This document shows, piece after piece, positions 45,317 through 53,241 of a DNA stretch of 64,000 bases. The DNA lies in contig UQGG01000018.1 of NCBI GenBank assembly GCA_900540475.1, positions 62,001-126,000 of the forward strand, written 5' to 3'. Under the pieces are notes generated by a model, which saw only the letters and a program-made list of their open reading frames with translations, made no database searches and was not told the origin of the DNA. Position 1 is the stretch's first letter, and each line of letters opens with the position of its first letter. Position numbers and translations under genes: made by a program. This stretch comes from an uncultured Robinsoniella sp. (lineage in GTDB: Bacteria; Bacillota; Clostridia; Lachnospirales; Lachnospiraceae).

Positions 45317-47062
45317 CTATTTACTGCCCAGTAATTTTAAACACATGCGCATAATCAGTCTGCCTAATCCATTCTTTTTCAACGCATTGCCTACCCGGTA
45401 TTCATCTGTATTCTTTATATCTTTCAGTTCCGCTGTACATTTCTTATACTTTTTACGAAGCTCTTCACACTGCTTTTTCGACTCCCCATACTTAAACTTC
45501 CAGTTCTTGATCTGAGTCCCCTGCCAAGGTACGGGATAATTTGCAATCCCGGCAAGAGTGGATTTCGGAATTGTAAATAATTCTTTGGGGTTCATATCAA
45601 ACTGGGTGCACTGACACAGATCGATTACGGTTCCGCTGACAGGAGTCATTACCGCCAGTGGTGACAACAGTACAAACGGATATTTGGAGTAGGTTGTTCT
45701 TCCGTTCATCTCTACCCCGTACTTGCCTTTTAGCACGCTCTCAATCTGTCTCACAGGGTCTGCTTCAGTCTGAGTCTTACTATTTACCAGCCCATTCATA
45801 ATTTCTTTTATAACTTCATTCCCTTTTGCTGCACCGAATACTTTATCCGAAAAATGCGTTTCATCTAAGAAACTGAAGAACGCCGGATAACTGCGCATAC
45901 AGTCAAATGGTCCGTTTATTTTCATATTGGAGCCCAGATATATACCGCCTTCTGCATAGATTCTTTTCAGTGCGAAATATCCGGCTGCCAGTTTATAATT
46001 CTTTTGTAAAAATGCCTGCTCTATCATCTGATTTTCCTGCACATCACAGTTCTTTGGGCTTAACACAACTGCCTCCCCCTCTTCACGAAAGGCCTGCTTT
46101 GCCACTTCTGCGGCCTGCTGGGATGTGATTTCCTGGGAAAATCCGTCCAGATAAATTTTCTTTGGGACTGCCTGCTCTGTCAATCCTAAATAATAGGTAA
46201 TTTCCTTATATTTGTCCGGATTTGCCAGATAGCATGGATTCTTTTCAATCATTGGTGCAAGTGACTTAAAATACGAAAAGAACTCATCCCCAAAATACCA
46301 CATTGCTTTGGATTTATCAATGGTCTTTTCTGCCATATTCATTACAATTTCATTACGGTATTTGGCATCTATATTTCCGATTGCCATTTTTGCAGCTTTT
46401 ACAAAATCCAAAATTTTTCTTTCTTTTGTGCGGTGCACGGTGGAATCTTCCCGATCCATCCAGTAATAAACAGGTGATGGCTCATATCCAACTTTTGCTG
46501 CTGCTGCGATCAGAACCGGAATATAGGCTACATCCTGGTAGATCATGTCTGCAGTTCCACCCGTTTTCTCCCAGAGTTCTTTTTTTACCAGAAGACTCCA
46601 CAGCGTAAACGGTGTGATATCCAGAAGCATGCTTTCTTTGGTAACCGGACCGGGCAGCAATCCCAGCAGATACTTTCCGTTACCCCTTACCCGGTAAGAA
46701 GCTCCATAGATCAGTTCACAATTTTCTTTTTGGGCACGTGCATACATGCGCTCCAGAGAGTTCTCTATCATGTAGTCATCCGCATCACAGAATGCAAGAT
46801 ATGTACCTTTTGCTTCCTTTATTGCCAGATTTCTTGCAATTCCCTGTCCGTGGTTTTCTGTATGAAGCACCTGCATAAGCTCCGGATATTTCTTTTTGTA
46901 TTCATCCAAAATGACGCCGGAACTATCGGTAGATCCATCGTCAATTGCCACTACCTCTATGTCTTTCATGGTCTGGCCCACAGCAGAATCCAGACATCTT
47001 CTCAAATATTTCTCCACATTATAAACCGGTATGATGATTGAAATCAGTACTTTTTTATCCAT
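45317..47062 (-). CDS. Two-domain glycosyltransferase: active GT2 plus degenerate GT32-like domain
   Basis: A 581-residue protein. Residues 1-290 form a family-2 glycosyltransferase (IIPVYNVEKYLRRCL, DDGSTDSS, FCDADDY). Residues about 300-510 look like a GT32/DXD-sugar domain (KKIYLDGF, KRIYAEGGIYLGSNM), but the place where GT32 enzymes have the catalytic DxD (GGIYLDxD) reads Gly-Ser-Asn at 377-379, so this second domain is probably not catalytic. A charged helical tail follows. AAAGGGAG precedes the ATG. It follows the HAD terminator and is probably transcribed from its own promoter (TATAAT near 47085, with no clear -35). Confidence 0.8.
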   Translation of the reverse strand: MDKKVLISIIIPVYNVEKYLRRCLDSAVGQTMKDIEVVAIDDGSTDSSGVILDEYKKKYPELMQVLHTENHGQGIARNLAIKEAKGTYLAFCDADDYMIENSLERMYARAQKENCELIYGASYRVRGNGKYLLGLLPGPVTKESMLLDITPFTLWSLLVKKELWEKTGGTADMIYQDVAYIPVLIAAAAKVGYEPSPVYYWMDREDSTVHRTKERKILDFVKAAKMAIGNIDAKYRNEIVMNMAEKTIDKSKAMWYFGDEFFSYFKSLAPMIEKNPCYLANPDKYKEITYYLGLTEQAVPKKIYLDGFSQEITSQQAAEVAKQAFREEGEAVVLSPKNCDVQENQMIEQAFLQKNYKLAAGYFALKRIYAEGGIYLGSNMKINGPFDCMRSYPAFFSFLDETHFSDKVFGAAKGNEVIKEIMNGLVNSKTQTEADPVRQIESVLKGKYGVEMNGRTTYSKYPFVLLSPLAVMTPVSGTVIDLCQCTQFDMNPKELFTIPKSTLAGIANYPVPWQGTQIKNWKFKYGESKKQCEELRKKYKKCTAELKDIKNTDEYRVGNALKKNGLGRLIMRMCLKLLGSK

Positions 47063-47103
47063 TCTCTTAATCTCCCTTTTATTATAGACTATAGTGCCTG
47101 TTT

Positions 47104-47157
47104 AAAAAACCCCGCAAACAGACATCCTTTGGAAAAAGCATGTCTGTCTGCGAGGTT
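47104..47157 (-). terminator. Strong terminator after the HAD gene
   Basis: An 18-base stem (47157-47140 with 47125-47108, two imperfect pairs) is followed on the minus strand by TTTTTT. It begins at the HAD stop codon and separates the CMP-sugar operon from the glycosyltransferase downstream. Confidence 0.85.
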
Positions 47158-47808
47158 CTATATACCAAAAAACGCTCTTATATCCTCTACCGTATCCGCC
47201 GTAAACACATGGGGATGCTCTTTTACATCTCCGTCAGTTCGAAATCCAAAGCCAAATGTGACTGCCATAAAGTCAACCCCTGCTTCAAAAGCTCCCACTG
47301 CATCGGAAGTTGTGTCCCCAATGAGAATGCCTTCCTTTGAAAAGGCAAGCCCCATGAGGGATTCGCAGCGCATAAGTACATCCTTTTTTGTCATTTTGCT
47401 GGCAAAATCGGAGCCGCAGATCACATCACAGTGTTCCGCGATATTGAAATGCTCTAATATCTCGATTGCATAATCCTCTCTTTTTAAGGTAGCAACCCCA
47501 ATTTTATAGCCATTTGCCCGCAGAGCTTTCAGCAAATCATAGATGCCGTCATACGCTTTTGCCAAAAACAGATCATGATTTTTATACCGGTCCCGGAAAA
47601 TTTCCGTTGCACGGTCAGCTTCTTCTTCTGATAATCCATACTGTTTCATCAGTGATTTCTTAATCGGCGGTCCAATAAAGGTGCGTTTTACTTCATTTTC
47701 AAGGGGGCTGTAACCCATCTTATCAATGGTATAGTCCACACTTTTTAATACACCTGCGGAAGTATCCAGCAGAGTTCCGTCCAGGTCAAATATTACTGCT
47801 TTATACAT
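47158..47808 (-). CDS. HAD-superfamily phosphatase (phosphoglycolate-phosphatase-like)
   Basis: A 216-residue HAD hydrolase with DLDGT at 8-12 (nucleophile Asp8 and acid/base Asp10), a helical cap domain (about 20-80), the ATLKR motif-II region and GDTTSDAVGAFEAG as motif IV. It resembles the Gph/PpaX group. It lies eight bases downstream of the CMP-sugar synthetase gene with AGGAG at its start. In ulosonic-acid pathways a phosphatase acts just before cytidylyl transfer, so a KdsC-like role on a sugar-acid phosphate is plausible. A general housekeeping phosphatase is the alternative. Confidence 0.85.
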   Translation of the reverse strand: MYKAVIFDLDGTLLDTSAGVLKSVDYTIDKMGYSPLENEVKRTFIGPPIKKSLMKQYGLSEEEADRATEIFRDRYKNHDLFLAKAYDGIYDLLKALRANGYKIGVATLKREDYAIEILEHFNIAEHCDVICGSDFASKMTKKDVLMRCESLMGLAFSKEGILIGDTTSDAVGAFEAGVDFMAVTFGFGFRTDGDVKEHPHVFTADTVEDIRAFFGI

Positions 47809-47816
47809 AAAAACTC

Positions 47817-48554
47817 CTATTCTGCGATTCCTTCTGCAACCATTAAGTCTTTTACCATTTCCAGGTCCTTTGGTGTATCCACAGACACCGTTCTGCAGTC
47901 TACATCCACAAATTTTACATTTTTGTGATGTTCAATGTAGCGGATCAGGTCGCACTCTTCCACTTTCTCCAGCATGCTCTGTGGGGTGGTTACAAAGAAA
48001 TCCAGTGCTTCCTTTGTAAATGCACAGATTCCAACAAATTTTTTATAATCGAATTCCAGGCTTCCTTTTGGATATGGGAGGGGGCTTCTGGATGTATAGA
48101 GTCCGTCACCTGCTTCATTTGCTATCATTTTAATGTTCGTAAAATCGATGACTTCCGGTCCTGTTTTAATGGTGGTCATTGCATTGGCAACGAAGAATCC
48201 CGGCGTATTTTTTGCCGTTTCCACTACTTTTTCAATTGCCTGGGCTTCGATTAACGGTTCGTCTCCGCCGATAAACACATAGATATCTGCCGGAATCTTA
48301 TCGGATACTTCATGTGTCCGCTCTGTGGGATTGGTGTGCTTTTCGCTTGTCATCAGTACCTTGAATCCATAACCGGTGCAGACGTCATAAATTTCCTGAT
48401 TGTCAGTTGCCACATATACTTCATCGAAGTTGCTTACCTTGCTTACCTGCTGATATACCCACCAGATCATTGGCTTGCCGTGAAGATCCGCCAATGGTTT
48501 TCCCGGAAATCTGCTTGATTTGTATCTCGATGGTATTACTCCTACTACTTTCAT
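47817..48554 (-). CDS. CMP-ulosonic-acid synthetase (KdsB-like cytidylyltransferase)
   Basis: A 245-residue enzyme like 3-deoxy-manno-octulosonate cytidylyltransferase, which joins CTP and a 2-keto sugar acid. IPSRYKSSRFPGKPL at 7-21 matches the KdsB nucleotide loop, and YTSRSPLPYP, LEKVEECDLIR and SVDTPKDLE match later blocks. The usual QGDEPL is GGDEPL here. Its ATG overlaps the stop of the sialyltransferase-like gene by four bases. Kdo itself is typical of Gram-negatives, so in this Gram-positive setting the substrate may be Kdo or another ulosonic acid. I leave the symbol blank for that reason. Confidence 0.85.
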   Translation of the reverse strand: MKVVGVIPSRYKSSRFPGKPLADLHGKPMIWWVYQQVSKVSNFDEVYVATDNQEIYDVCTGYGFKVLMTSEKHTNPTERTHEVSDKIPADIYVFIGGDEPLIEAQAIEKVVETAKNTPGFFVANAMTTIKTGPEVIDFTNIKMIANEAGDGLYTSRSPLPYPKGSLEFDYKKFVGICAFTKEALDFFVTTPQSMLEKVEECDLIRYIEHHKNVKFVDVDCRTVSVDTPKDLEMVKDLMVAEGIAE

Positions 48555-49462
48555 GCGTTCACGCCTCCTATTATGTCATCCAGGTTTACACGTTCATATG
48601 ACTCCAGAGCGCCTCCTCTGGTTGCATTGTAAATCTTGACATCTCTCTCATTTGCAAAATCATTTAATTTATTATAAGCAAAAATTGCTTTCTGCCTGTA
48701 ATATTCAGAAACTTCTTCTTTGGTCAGATCCTGTGCTTTCAACCGGTTCTCAATCCGCTTTACATCCATCTGTTTCATATCATCGCTCAGATAATCTTTA
48801 ATAAAATGGCTGTCTTTAGCCAGACTGGAGGTACAGTCCACACCGATGAGATAAATCTCTTTAAATCCCATGTAAATAGCCAGTTCTATCATAAAGGACA
48901 TAACGGTAGCACCTGACGGAACATAATAAGAGAGGAAATTATCGCTGATCTTATAGGGTTCTTTTGCCACATTGTAGACATAGGTGCTGTCCTTCGGTCT
49001 CTTTTTCATATAGTGGTAAGCAGTCAGATTCACAAAGAAAGGTGCCTCCACATGTTCTGCGATCTCTTCTGACAGATTTTTCGCAAACATTACATCGATC
49101 AGGCAATGATATGTGGGTCTCCACTTCGTCTGGTTAAATATTTTATAAACCATGTTACAGCCAATCGTCGTCTCATCTTTGATCAGATCCAGATCACTGC
49201 TGGTTAAGCTTGGACCATTGCCTACCAGAAAGCAGCGCTCCCCTTTGTGCTTATCCTTATAGGACTTTAAACGCTTACTGTTTGCCAACAGACAGATACC
49301 TCTGCCGCGAAATACACCGGATAATCGAAAGTAACCTTCTTTTGTTTTCTTAAATACCAGTTTTAAAAACTTTTTAATTTGCCGAAAACCTTTTTTTATA
49401 ACTTTAATTACCTTTCTCACGCGCCAGCCAATGCCGACTTTCAGTTTTTCTGTGAATCCCAT
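48551..49462 (-). CDS. GT42/DUF115-like CMP-sugar-dependent transferase
   Basis: About 303 residues from the ATG at 49462 (AGAGGTG upstream). After a basic N-terminal region, GNGPSL at 81-86 and GCNMVY at 101-106 match the nucleotide-binding start of GT42 sialyltransferases such as Cst-II and of DUF115/Maf proteins. SGATVMSF at 183-190 and GFKEIYLIGVD at 199-209 match their second conserved block. Those families use CMP-activated nonulosonic acids, and the CMP-sugar synthetase gene overlaps this one by four bases. The fit is motif-based. Databases often label such proteins as MptE-like; a pterin role is unlikely here. Confidence 0.7.
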   Translation of the reverse strand: MGFTEKLKVGIGWRVRKVIKVIKKGFRQIKKFLKLVFKKTKEGYFRLSGVFRGRGICLLANSKRLKSYKDKHKGERCFLVGNGPSLTSSDLDLIKDETTIGCNMVYKIFNQTKWRPTYHCLIDVMFAKNLSEEIAEHVEAPFFVNLTAYHYMKKRPKDSTYVYNVAKEPYKISDNFLSYYVPSGATVMSFMIELAIYMGFKEIYLIGVDCTSSLAKDSHFIKDYLSDDMKQMDVKRIENRLKAQDLTKEEVSEYYRQKAIFAYNKLNDFANERDVKIYNATRGGALESYERVNLDDIIGGVNA

Positions 49463-49584
49463 ATTACACCTCTGACTTCTATTAATTTCTTTAAAATACA
49501 TGCTTTGACTATTTTTTAATTTATTCCTGCCATTTATCGAATCTTAAATTCCTAGTACATGTTATTAGTACTGTCTGGCTGTAA

Positions 49585-50868
49585 TTACTGCTTAGCCGGA
49601 ATACAGATATCCAATACTTTCTTGCTGGTATCCGGTCCGTCCAGATAATTAAATTTCCGGTTAAATGCCTGATACTTTTCATCCACGGTAAAGTCTGCGA
49701 ACAGGTCTGTAATCGATTGTGCAAGTTTGTTCTCTTCCTGGATAATCGGTCCCGGAAGTTCTTTCAGATCCAGATAAAAGCCACGGATCTGATTCATATA
49801 CTCGTCCAGATCATACATGTAGAATAATACCGGTCTTTTCAGATTGGCAAAATCGAAAAATGCGCTGGAATAGTCGGTTATCAGCATATCACTGACTACG
49901 TACAGTTCATTGATGTCATTGTGTTCCGATACATCCACGATTCTTTCCGGATAGCGGTATTCTCCCGTAAATTTATTCAGATGGTGGGTTCGGAATAAGA
50001 TCACGTATTCGTCTCCCAGCTTCTCCACCAGGGCATCCAGATCCACGTGCTGCTGATAGAGATATCCCTGCCCTTCCACATACTGGTTATCTCTCCAGGT
50101 AGGAACATAGAGGATCGCCTTTTTATCTTTACCAATGTGGAAGAGTTCTTTTAATCGTTCCACATCCTCACTGGTGTGGGTGAAAAGGAAATCATTCCTG
50201 GGATATCCGGTTTCCAGAAGGATTCCTTCTTTGCCAAATTTGGAAATTCCAAAAGAAGTATCAAATTTTTCACTTGCAAACTTGGAAGGGGACAGAAAAT
50301 AATCCAGCTTCCTCACATGCTGCTTATATTTATTATAGTTTTCCTTCAGTGTACGTTTTTTATCACTGTCAAATTCAATATCCAGTCCCAGCCTTTTTAA
50401 AGGCGTTCCATGCCATGTCTGAATGACAACCTGATCCTTTTTCGGATAGAGATAATTCGTTACTGAGGCGTTGCATACCCAGTATTTGGCCTTCGCATGA
50501 TATTCATAATACTTTTTGGAACGTACCTTCGTAATGAACGTATTCCTGTTCTCTTTTAGAAACTCAAAGTTCTTTGTATTCTTAAACACCCATACAAATT
50601 GAAAATCCCTGTATGCCTCATCCTTTAGCATCGCCTCATAAAGTGCTCTTGGACTGTCTCCATACTGGGAACCGAAAAATCCGGTAAAGATAACCATATG
50701 ACTGTCTGTAGGCGTCTTCATACCATACCAGGTACATTTCAGCCTCCGCATCAGATACACATATTTCCGGTAGAATTTTAATACCGCCGGATGATTGTTG
50801 CTGCACTTTTTCAGAGTTCTTTTGATTTTACCATGCAGTCTACCTGCTAAACTTTTGTTCTTTGACAT
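49585..50868 (-). CDS. CDP-glycerol glycerophosphotransferase-like protein
   Basis: A 427-residue TagB/TagF-type enzyme from the ATG at 50868, chosen because AGGAGG lies seven bases upstream. Family motifs are HGTPLKRLG, YPRNDFL, ILYVPTWRDNQ and TDYSSAFFDFANLKRP. Such enzymes transfer polyol phosphate from CDP-polyol to build teichoic-acid chains at the inner membrane face. It follows tagD and the TagGH exporter, so CDP-glycerol is the likely donor. It is one of three homologues in the window (also at 53.2 and 54.5 kb); primase and polymerase roles may be divided among them. Confidence 0.9.
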   Translation of the reverse strand: MSKNKSLAGRLHGKIKRTLKKCSNNHPAVLKFYRKYVYLMRRLKCTWYGMKTPTDSHMVIFTGFFGSQYGDSPRALYEAMLKDEAYRDFQFVWVFKNTKNFEFLKENRNTFITKVRSKKYYEYHAKAKYWVCNASVTNYLYPKKDQVVIQTWHGTPLKRLGLDIEFDSDKKRTLKENYNKYKQHVRKLDYFLSPSKFASEKFDTSFGISKFGKEGILLETGYPRNDFLFTHTSEDVERLKELFHIGKDKKAILYVPTWRDNQYVEGQGYLYQQHVDLDALVEKLGDEYVILFRTHHLNKFTGEYRYPERIVDVSEHNDINELYVVSDMLITDYSSAFFDFANLKRPVLFYMYDLDEYMNQIRGFYLDLKELPGPIIQEENKLAQSITDLFADFTVDEKYQAFNRKFNYLDGPDTSKKVLDICIPAKQ

Positions 50869-50905
50869 GCACATGCCTCCTGCTTTTATTCCAGCGGACA
50901 GCAAT

Positions 50906-50957
50906 CCAAATGGCAATCCTTGCAGATCCATTTGGCAGCTGCCGGGATACCCCCGGC
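50906..50957 (-). other. Two hairpins between tagH and the third TagF-like gene
   Basis: On the minus strand GCCGGG/CCCGGC and then CCAAATGG/CCATTTGG form two stems with no T-tract. They lie in a 132-base gap inside the tag operon and may stabilise or partition the transcript. Confidence 0.4.
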
Positions 50958-51000
50958 TCCCGCGATGTTATCATCATAATTTCGTTAGACGCGCTTTGGT

Positions 51001-51732
51001 CTACTGCATAAATTCTTCATACACCGGAAGTACTTCTTCTGCAGTCCCAAGCATCTTCACTTCTCCGTCATGCAGCCAGAGAATCCGGTCGCACAAGGAA
51101 CGAAGCGTATCGTTATTATGAGAAACAATTACAACAGTCCGATCCTTTTCACTGATCAGCTCTTTCATCTTGCGGTAACTCTTCTTTTTAAATTTTGCAT
51201 CACCGACACTTAAAACCTCGTCTATCAACATAATATCGGTCTTTAAAATAGCCGTAATGGAAAACGCAAGCTTGGAATACATACCGCTGGAATAGGTCTT
51301 AACCGGCATGTTGATAAACTTGCCCAGTCCCGCAAATTCTATGATTTCCGGCATCTGTCTGCGCACTTCTTCCTCTGAGAAGCCAAGGAGCATTCCGGAA
51401 AGCATAATATTTTCCTTACCGGACAGGCTTTTCTGGAAACCGACTCCAATGGACAGAAGGGATACGGAATGCCCATAGAGGTCAATTGTTCCAGCATCCG
51501 GTGAAAATATTCCTGCGATAGCACGGAGCATTGTGGATTTACCGCTGCCGTTCTTCCCTACAATCCCGAGAATTTCTCCTTCCCGTACCTGAAATGAAAC
51601 ATTTTTTACCGCCTCATGAACTTCCGTTTTTGTCTTCTTTAATTTAAAAAAGTTCTTTTTGATGGAATATGCATTTAAGCATTTATATGAAATATTAAGA
51701 CCTTCCACCTTAATCGCATTTTCAACACTCAT
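51001..51732 (-). CDS. tagH: ABC exporter ATP-binding subunit (TagH-like)
   Basis: The 243-residue ATPase of a polysaccharide/teichoic-acid ABC exporter. Walker A is GKNGSGKST near residue 59, the signature region is YSSGMYSKLAF, Walker B is DIMLIDEVL, and SVGDAKFKKK is typical of the TagH/KpsT/Wzm group. It lacks the long C-terminal extension of Bacillus TagH. It starts directly after tagG with GGTGAT. The pair moves a lipid-linked polymer outward, here probably poly(glycerol phosphate). Confidence 0.95.
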   Translation of the reverse strand: MSVENAIKVEGLNISYKCLNAYSIKKNFFKLKKTKTEVHEAVKNVSFQVREGEILGIVGKNGSGKSTMLRAIAGIFSPDAGTIDLYGHSVSLLSIGVGFQKSLSGKENIMLSGMLLGFSEEEVRRQMPEIIEFAGLGKFINMPVKTYSSGMYSKLAFSITAILKTDIMLIDEVLSVGDAKFKKKSYRKMKELISEKDRTVVIVSHNNDTLRSLCDRILWLHDGEVKMLGTAEEVLPVYEEFMQ

Positions 51733-52524
51733 CTATATCACCTTCACGTAACTGTTTTCATATTTGTAAATCACCCGCACTCCTATGCAAGACAAAATAA
51801 ATCCGACCGCCAGCCACATTAACATAAATTTATGATGAGGGAACTGGGAATACAGCATTGTCCGTCGCAGGGAGTACATGATAAATGCAGCAGGGTTAAA
51901 ATTAAGCAGCAGATTCTTAATCGGCACCGGAATCTGGCTCATGGAATCGATGGCATAAAACACACCTGACATATAGAAGATCAATTTTAAAAATACCGTT
52001 AATATATTCTGCAGATCTTCAATAAACACACCAAAATGGCATACGATTGCACTAATCCCGAATGTAAACAGACACAAAATTATAATCAGCGGAAAGAAAT
52101 ATAAGATCTTAAAGCTGAACGGTACTCTCCAGATGACCATCATGATAATAACCAGTCCAAAAGAAACCATCATTTTAAATCCATTTACCAGCATATTTTT
52201 TAATATCAGCATATACTTGGGTACATAAACCTTTGAAACTACTGCACTATTGCTTTTTACAACCCTTACACTGCTGATCACGACTTTGTTAAAGAAATTC
52301 CAGACAGACAGACCGATAAATACATAGATCGGGAAAAAATCTATTTTTTTATTGCTGAAAACAATCTGGGCAATAAAAGTATATACCATCATAAAAAGCA
52401 GCGGGTCTAATATCCACCACAGCCAGTTTAAATAGGAACTGGCTACTTCCGATTTCAGCTCCGATCTGGCAGCATACATGGTATATTGATAAAATTTTTT
52501 AATATCACTTATAAATCGTTTCAT
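51733..52524 (-). CDS. tagG: ABC exporter permease subunit (TagG-like)
   Basis: A 263-residue ABC-2 type permease with six membrane segments (about 35-255), preceded by an amphipathic N-terminus (KKFYQYTMYAARSELKSEV), as in TagG and Wzm-type exporters. YLNWLWWILDPLLFMMVY is the typical first helix. It lies 14 bases after tagD and directly before tagH. Along with Wzx at 28.6-30.0 kb it shows that two export routes coexist in the locus. Confidence 0.94.
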   Translation of the reverse strand: MKRFISDIKKFYQYTMYAARSELKSEVASSYLNWLWWILDPLLFMMVYTFIAQIVFSNKKIDFFPIYVFIGLSVWNFFNKVVISSVRVVKSNSAVVSKVYVPKYMLILKNMLVNGFKMMVSFGLVIIMMVIWRVPFSFKILYFFPLIIILCLFTFGISAIVCHFGVFIEDLQNILTVFLKLIFYMSGVFYAIDSMSQIPVPIKNLLLNFNPAAFIMYSLRRTMLYSQFPHHKFMLMWLAVGFILSCIGVRVIYKYENSYVKVI

Positions 52525-52538
52525 GAATTTTCCGGCTC

Positions 52539-52928
52539 CTATTTCTTTAAATCCTGTTTTATCTGAGTAGTGGAGATCTCTGGGGTTCTGGGCAGATATA
52601 CCACATCGCAGTATTCTTTCAGGAAATCAAACTTTCCCTCCCAGTCATCTCCCATTACAAACGTATCCACTTTAAATTCTTTCACATCGCTGATCTTCTG
52701 GTCCCAGGAATTCTCGGGGATTACCAGATCTACATAGCGGATTGACTCCAGCAGCCTTTTTCTTTCACTGTATGGAAAATAGCATTTTTTTTGTTTTTCA
52801 TCCCAGTTAAATTCATCTGTAGACAAAGCTACAATCAGGTAGTCTCCAAGCGCTTTGGCTCTCTGAAGCAGATTCACATGTCCATAGTGGAGTAAATCAT
52901 ATGTTCCGTAGGTTATAATTTTTTTCAT
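52539..52928 (-). CDS. tagD: Glycerol-3-phosphate cytidylyltransferase
   Basis: TagD makes CDP-glycerol from CTP and glycerol-3-phosphate. Read from the ATG at 52928 it is 129 residues, the same length as Bacillus TagD. TYGTYDLLHYGH at the N-terminus has the HxGH motif, and PEISTTQIK corresponds to the second signature. An in-frame ATG at 52940 (MGIKMKK) is also possible. Neither has a good ribosome binding site, which is unusual for this locus; a leader mini-ORF with a strong site ends 18 bases before the upstream ATG. The promoter at 53094-53122 drives the whole tagD-tagG-tagH unit. Confidence 0.95.
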   Translation of the reverse strand: MKKIITYGTYDLLHYGHVNLLQRAKALGDYLIVALSTDEFNWDEKQKKCYFPYSERKRLLESIRYVDLVIPENSWDQKISDVKEFKVDTFVMGDDWEGKFDFLKEYCDVVYLPRTPEISTTQIKQDLKK

Positions 52929-52940
52929 CTTTATGCCCAT

Positions 52941-53050
52941 CGCATACCGCAGGTTAAACTACGGTACCGCCACAATAAAACAGGTTGAAAGAATCACAGT
53001 GTGGCTTCCTTTCTAATTCTTTTTTTCTTTCAACGTTTCACTTCATCTAA
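52941..53050 (-). promoter_or_regulatory. Structured leader element, copy 2 (tagD leader)
   Basis: This is the second copy of the element at 28-135. On the minus strand the first stem is GTTGAAAGAA (53034-53025) with TTCTTTCAAC (52993-52984); compared with copy 1, the base pairs that differ have changed on both sides. GCCAC (53005-53001) can pair with GTGGC (52973-52969). The second hairpin is TACCGTAG (52966-52959) with CTGCGGTA (52952-52945), with one G-U. The loop keeps AGAAAGGAAGCCAC exactly. It starts about 40 bases after the predicted transcription start, so it is the 5' leader of the tag operon. Confidence 0.55.
52959..52997 (-). CDS. Hydrophobic 12-residue leader mini-ORF
   Basis: A GTG at 52997 lies nine bases after AAGGA and encodes an initiator followed by ILSTCFIVAVP, ending at TAG (52961-52959). 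It matches the first eleven codons of the mini-ORF at 30-83 (ILSACLIVAV). The distance from Shine-Dalgarno to start differs by two bases between the copies, but the reading frame after the start is kept, which favours translation. Its stop is 18 bases before an SD-less ATG of tagD. Confidence 0.33.
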   Translation of the reverse strand: MILSTCFIVAVP

Positions 53051-53093
53051 CGGTAAGTCTTAAGATTTCCAAAACAATCCAGACATTCCAGAT

Positions 53094-53122
53094 ATTATAT
53101 CATACAACATTTCCCGGCGCAA
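53094..53122 (-). promoter_or_regulatory. Sigma-A promoter of the tagD operon
   Basis: On the minus strand TTGCGC (53122-53117) and TATAAT (53099-53094) are exactly 17 bases apart. Transcription would start near 53087, giving a leader of about 150 bases that contains the structured element. Confidence 0.7.
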
Positions 53123-53241
53123 CTCCCGGCTAGTGGCTCCCAGCGTAAATACGTCGATATATAATGTCTGATATCTGCGTCAGGTGTGCGTCTGTGAATC
53201 GACGGCGCAGTGGGCTGCGACTAGCTTGGAAGCTGTTACGC

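Noticed and set aside
48551..49462. Annotation as a pterin diphosphokinase (MptE-like)
   Set aside because: The GNGPSL and GFKEIYLIGVD motifs, and overlap with a CMP-sugar synthetase gene, fit a CMP-sugar transferase better.
53123..53241. Possible small gene between the tagD promoter and the TagF-like gene
   Set aside because: Short frames exist but none has a ribosome binding site or credible codon pattern; the stretch looks like the 3' region of the upstream gene plus promoter.
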